64,000 nucleotides of DNA from Fasciolopsis buskii. Its lineage: Eukaryota > Platyhelminthes > Trematoda > Plagiorchiida > Fasciolidae. This document shows positions 59,576 through 64,000 of the stretch, piece by piece. The position numbers and the translations under genes were made by a program. Each line of letters begins with the position of its first letter. The stretch's first letter is position 1. The notes beneath the pieces are model-generated. The model had not been told where the DNA came from, made no database searches, and saw nothing but the letters and a program-made list of their open reading frames with translations. The stretch is taken from the NCBI GenBank assembly GCA_008360955.1, contig LUCM01010456.1, positions 135,816-199,815 on the forward strand, written 5' to 3'.

Positions 59576-62500
59576 CCCTTGATCCATTCTTAGTTTTCAC
59601 AATATATAGTCGATATAGCTTCATGAGCTGGAGTGAATCATTAGAATTATTAAGTAGACTGTTTACCAATGTACACTTCTAATGATTCCAATGTTGTGTA
59701 AAAATATAACTAAAGTATGCAAGAGTGCACATGACTATGAAGGATGGCAGAATGTACTCAAATCTGATGGGCGGGAATAAATCCAAATTAGTAATAGTGC
59801 CTCCGATAAACTTGATCTTTTCAACCAAATATTGAAAGAGGCATTATGTATTCATATACTGTTTGTATAGGGTTTAATTTGTAGATCACTTGAGAAGTTT
59901 AGTACGGTAGAGGAAACATGCTTTTTTCACATTCCCATTTGACTTCTGGAAACAAAATTCGTGGATGAAATTGACAATGAAGATGATTTTTACTTCCAGG
60001 TTGTGATCTGAGTTATCAGGTACTGAATTTGCACTAATCGACAGACAGTTTAATTGAAAGGTCCGTGAAACAAAGTGTGCGCCGAACGGGATACATTCTA
60101 CAAAAGGTATGAATTTGGATTAATAACTAGTAAAGTAACTCCCGGGTTAACATTTCACGATTTCCCATTGTCGCCTGTTTTTCGACACTCTGTTACCTGC
60201 TTGTACAACTTTTTGGACTGTCAAAAACTAGCCGTTACTAAATGGCCAATCTGTTTACTTCCGGACATTTTTTGAACCTCGATCACAATTGATCGGTCAC
60301 TTCGTGGTAGTTAGCTATACAATTTCTATCTTTTTTTATTATTTTCTATCCACTGAATTTATTCCTATTTATATTTTGTTGCATACTAAACGATTGAACC
60401 GACTCTATATAACTGTTACAATGGATGGGATAAATCATACAGTTTGTCCATCTGTTTCTTGCTAAATTTCTCTTGAGATAACTGACACAACCCAAAGGGA
60501 CAGGTCATTGATATTGAACCCTATGGTACTAGGATATGGTACCTGGGGTCCAAGCTGGAAGACCACACTCGACTAAACTTGGCAAATGGGAAAACTGTGC
60601 GATGTTTGCGCGATGGATAATATGTTAACCATACAATAATTAGGCTTATATATATATGTGTGTGTGTGTGTGTGACAGAGATGGAGCAGATTATCTGAAT
60701 GCATAAGTGTGATCAGATATGCACATGAGCATTTAGGTGACCAGAGTATTAGCAGGGGTGGCATCAATAGCCACGTATCGTTATTGGTTCCTCGTACTAC
60801 CGGTGGAGAAACACGGGTAACTGGACTCCAAAGCTCACCTAACCAACAGACTCAAAAGATGATTATTTTGCAAGATGCATCACACAAAGTTGCACTTAAA
60901 TGCGAAACTGCCACTCTGTTTGCATTACCTCCCATCATTGAATTATAAAACGAGCGCCGTTAAAATAGCGCTCGCACTGTTCATAATTGCGCCAAACGAC
61001 ATGACAACCATTGCGTGGCGACACTGAGTAAGCAATTACTCGTGTTCCAGTACGCGTTTTTGAGAGTTTAATTGCTGCGATTTCAATGCAAACCCTAATG
61101 AACTACTGACAGACCGAGTCAGCGGCAAATAACTACTTCACACAGATCTTTGAAGCATAAATGATCACTTGTTTGGCAAAGTGATATAGACAGACAGTTC
61201 AATTCCAATACTCAGGCATTCGATTAGGTCCGAGTATTGCCGTAAATTATGTCTGATGGGACATAGGATCAAGGGCAATGAGTTTTGCAAACATTGGATC
61301 ACTCTGGTTTTGTTTATTTAATCTCACCCCTGAGGCATTGCAATCAAGAATGATTGTTTGCCTTCTAGAATTGGTCCATTTTCAACTCAGCTACCGGGTA
61401 AGCGTCTTGGATTGTTACTATCATTATTTCCCTCGGTTTTTACGATCTCGTGTTAATTGCAAGTGATAAAAGTTCGTTTTTCGGTTGTATTTGTGTTTCG
61501 GTGCAAGAAAGCATTGACTAGACCGGTGCCGAATCGCCTTAGTAAGATTTCAGTGGTAGGTCTATATCCTGTTTACGAATCCGTGTGTGTGGTAAGGATT
61601 CTTGCTGTTGTAAATGAGATGGCCAGCGTTCGTCAGCTATGTAGAGGCTGTAAGCAGTGGGCGGTTGTGTTGAAATGTATGCAAATGAAAACTGTCCTGG
61701 TTTGCTTGCACTTAGACTAATTGGACACAAGAAAACACGTGATACACTATGATGATGTCTCAACAAGCATCCGAATCAATTCCCCTGTGATCCAATTGTA
61801 CTGTAACTCGGTAAAATCGGATTAGACGACAAAACCTGGAAACAGGTCGGGGTTATTTTGCGCATCGATTCACCAGCATATAATTTGTGGAAGGGAGCGA
61901 TAGATTTGTTTTAATATTTTCTTGCTTAAGGTCACCAGGCCCAAATGTTCAGTATGCATAAAAATTTGCACACTTCAGTACTGAGAAAACGGTTGGCAAT
62001 ACCGGGGATTTGGTTAGGGTTGAACACAAGGCGAGTAATCAGGCCTAACGCCGTTTATCGATGAATTGGTGCCCGAAATAGTTGGCTCTGGTAAATTGGT
62101 TTTCTGGTTCATTAAATTTAACCTAAATAAGATGCAAATGAATAAAGAGAGTATAGCCCTAAACAGACCTGGTAATTCACGGACAGCAGGCTAGTGAATA
62201 GTACTGATACTACTAACAACTAAATCTGGGGATGAATGACACGATATTTTGTGAACTTTTGGAGCATTTTATTGATCTTTTCAGCAAGGCGGTCCTAGTG
62301 GTCAGGTTCATCATTAGCCAGTTTGTTTTACTAAGCTTTATGTGGCGATGAAAATCATTTTTTTTTATTCGGAAATGGTGATTTTAATGCAATGGCACAT
62401 TTACGTAGTCGCATTCTTCCTGAGGTTCGTCTACTATGGATGACTCCATATAATGCCACTGCCAATCGGTTTTCGCTCACTCGACTAGTTAGCATAAAAC

Positions 62501-64000
62501 TCGCACTGATATTAATACCACAGAACTTTATGGCAAATTTAGTGTTCATGTATTTTGAAAGGTGATCCTATGACGAACGATTTGTGCTCATCATGGATGA
62601 CTTTCAGCTTCGTTATATTTTGGATTTGAATTCTCGTAGGATTGGTTTTCTCCTATTGCCTTCGTCGGTTGGGCAAATATTTCTGAAACAGTTCAATCCA
62701 ATGTATATCCATGTGAAATCCTCCCGGAAAGGACTAAGGCAATAAGTATCTGGACTGACAACAGCGTATCTTGGTTTAAGGGTAACGTTACAAGTTGGAC
62801 GGGTAACTGTGACGTTGTGACTCGGCACCAGTAATGAACAATCACTGAAGCAACAAGCACTTGAGTCAGCAAACCCACTGGATTAGGATGCACACTTGGG
62901 TGTCCTTCACAATACACCTTTGTGTCAATGATGGAAGATAATAACGAGAGAAGTAATAGTACCACTACCAACAACAACGAGAATAACAATAGTATCGACA
63001 ATAGGAACACCTTGTGAAATCAACAACACAACCCAGCAGATGGCATTGAAATTGAATAGGGCGTTGGCATTCTCGGTTTTTATGCATACAATGACAAATA
63101 CATGGGATGCTGATTGTGATCGACCTGAAAACTCTGTTCCTGAATATTCCCAGATTCCTAAATTTGTGTTTTCAACGAAGTATCACTAAGTTATCCCTTT
63201 AAATTTCACCGCAAACAGTATTATGATCACTGTGATGGTCATGCTGCTGTTTGCCACGACTTGCTCGGAGGGACTCTTCAGGATGTACGGATAACATGTA
63301 CTCGATAAAAAGGTCTTACGATTTCTCGTAGGTACTGGATCACGTGTTCGATGACCTGTTTCTTCTCCCCATTGCTCTACCTGCCATTATATCGGTTTGA
63401 ACAGGTCAAAGAAATTATCTCGTGATTTGGGGGCCGGTACTGTACAGTTGGATGAAACATATGCAGACGCAAACGGTCGACCGACCGTAGGGTCCTTCAT
63501 CACACACGCACACATACAATGCATTTTAAACCATTTACGAAGGTGACAAGCTTTGTTTTGTACCGACATTCACGAGTCAATGATGAATCAATTTTTTCAC
63601 CTTACACCTTGCCACAATTCTGTCTCGGTTTATATTCGCATCAAATTATTGTGAATTACTAGGAAAATCTTTATTCTGGCAAGTGCCTGATGCACCATTT
63701 CTAAAAGATAAGGCTACTGGACTGAGGAATACAGAGTCATGTCATCGATTTGGGTCGCGAAGGGAACTCACCAGCCCTGTTATCACCGAGCCAAATCCAC
63801 TACTAATGAAAAGCAATGGTTTTTAGCAGTTTTCAATCCATTTAGTATTGATAATGATGGATATTGGTTGAATTGGTTGAATTTCGAGCGTTCAGAAATT
63901 CGAATTTTGCCACCTTTCGCTTACAGTTCTATGAAATTAGAATTCTTTACAAATACTGTAATGCTTTGATGGATGAATCAACCGAAATAAAATACCTCCG
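59576..64000. other. Unassigned DNA to the window end
   Basis: No gene could be supported. A (TA)n(TG)n microsatellite lies at about 60649-60674. Open stretches such as 60709-60948 and 61457-61720 (plus) and 62693-63010 (minus, from a simple AAC/AAT-rich stretch) show no domain. Confidence 0.4.

Overview
The window reads as nuclear DNA of a flatworm, most likely a digenean fluke. Evidence: AT-rich sequence, widely spaced short exons, decayed LINE copies whose endonuclease and reverse transcriptase remnants resemble fluke elements, many tRNA-headed SINE copies and hammerhead-type ribozyme motifs. There are no bacterial operons or phage features. The species assignment is inference.

One host gene can be assembled with confidence, on the minus strand. 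It is a paired-like (PRD-class) homeobox transcription factor spread over about 31 kb in four coding exons: 52997-52526, 27648-27384, 24985-23691 and 22788-22001. Each junction has a GT donor and AG acceptor and the three reading-frame phases (1, 2, 1) match, giving 2820 coding bases (939 residues plus stop). Joining exons 2 and 3 restores a complete 60-residue homeodomain that neither exon holds alone. Introns are about 24.9 kb, 2.4 kb and 0.9 kb. The true 5' end is open: a good splice acceptor lies 8 bases before the proposed ATG, and a possible extra exon lies near 57.4 kb.

The rest is repeats and unassigned DNA. Three LINE remnants of related type lie at 1-700 (-), 3400-5215 (+) and 13110-14460 (+). 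At least eight solid or likely SINE copies share a tRNA-like B box and a common 3' tail. Two sets of repeats carry hammerhead ribozyme cores. The best is at 33991-34048 (+), with a long stem I, a 4-bp stem II and a palindromic ACCGGU stem III; another canonical core lies at 7711-7770 (-). Both sit beside an oppositely oriented copy of their own family. A separate 39-bp perfect inverted repeat bounded by TA runs is at 43034-43186, with a second partial copy at 50005-50125.

Two cryptically simple islands stand out: 40140-42000 inside intron 1 and 53260-54600 just upstream of exon 1. A ~460-bp tandem duplication at 46771-47690 is joined by a single N and looks like an assembly artefact. From 59.6 kb to the end no gene could be supported.
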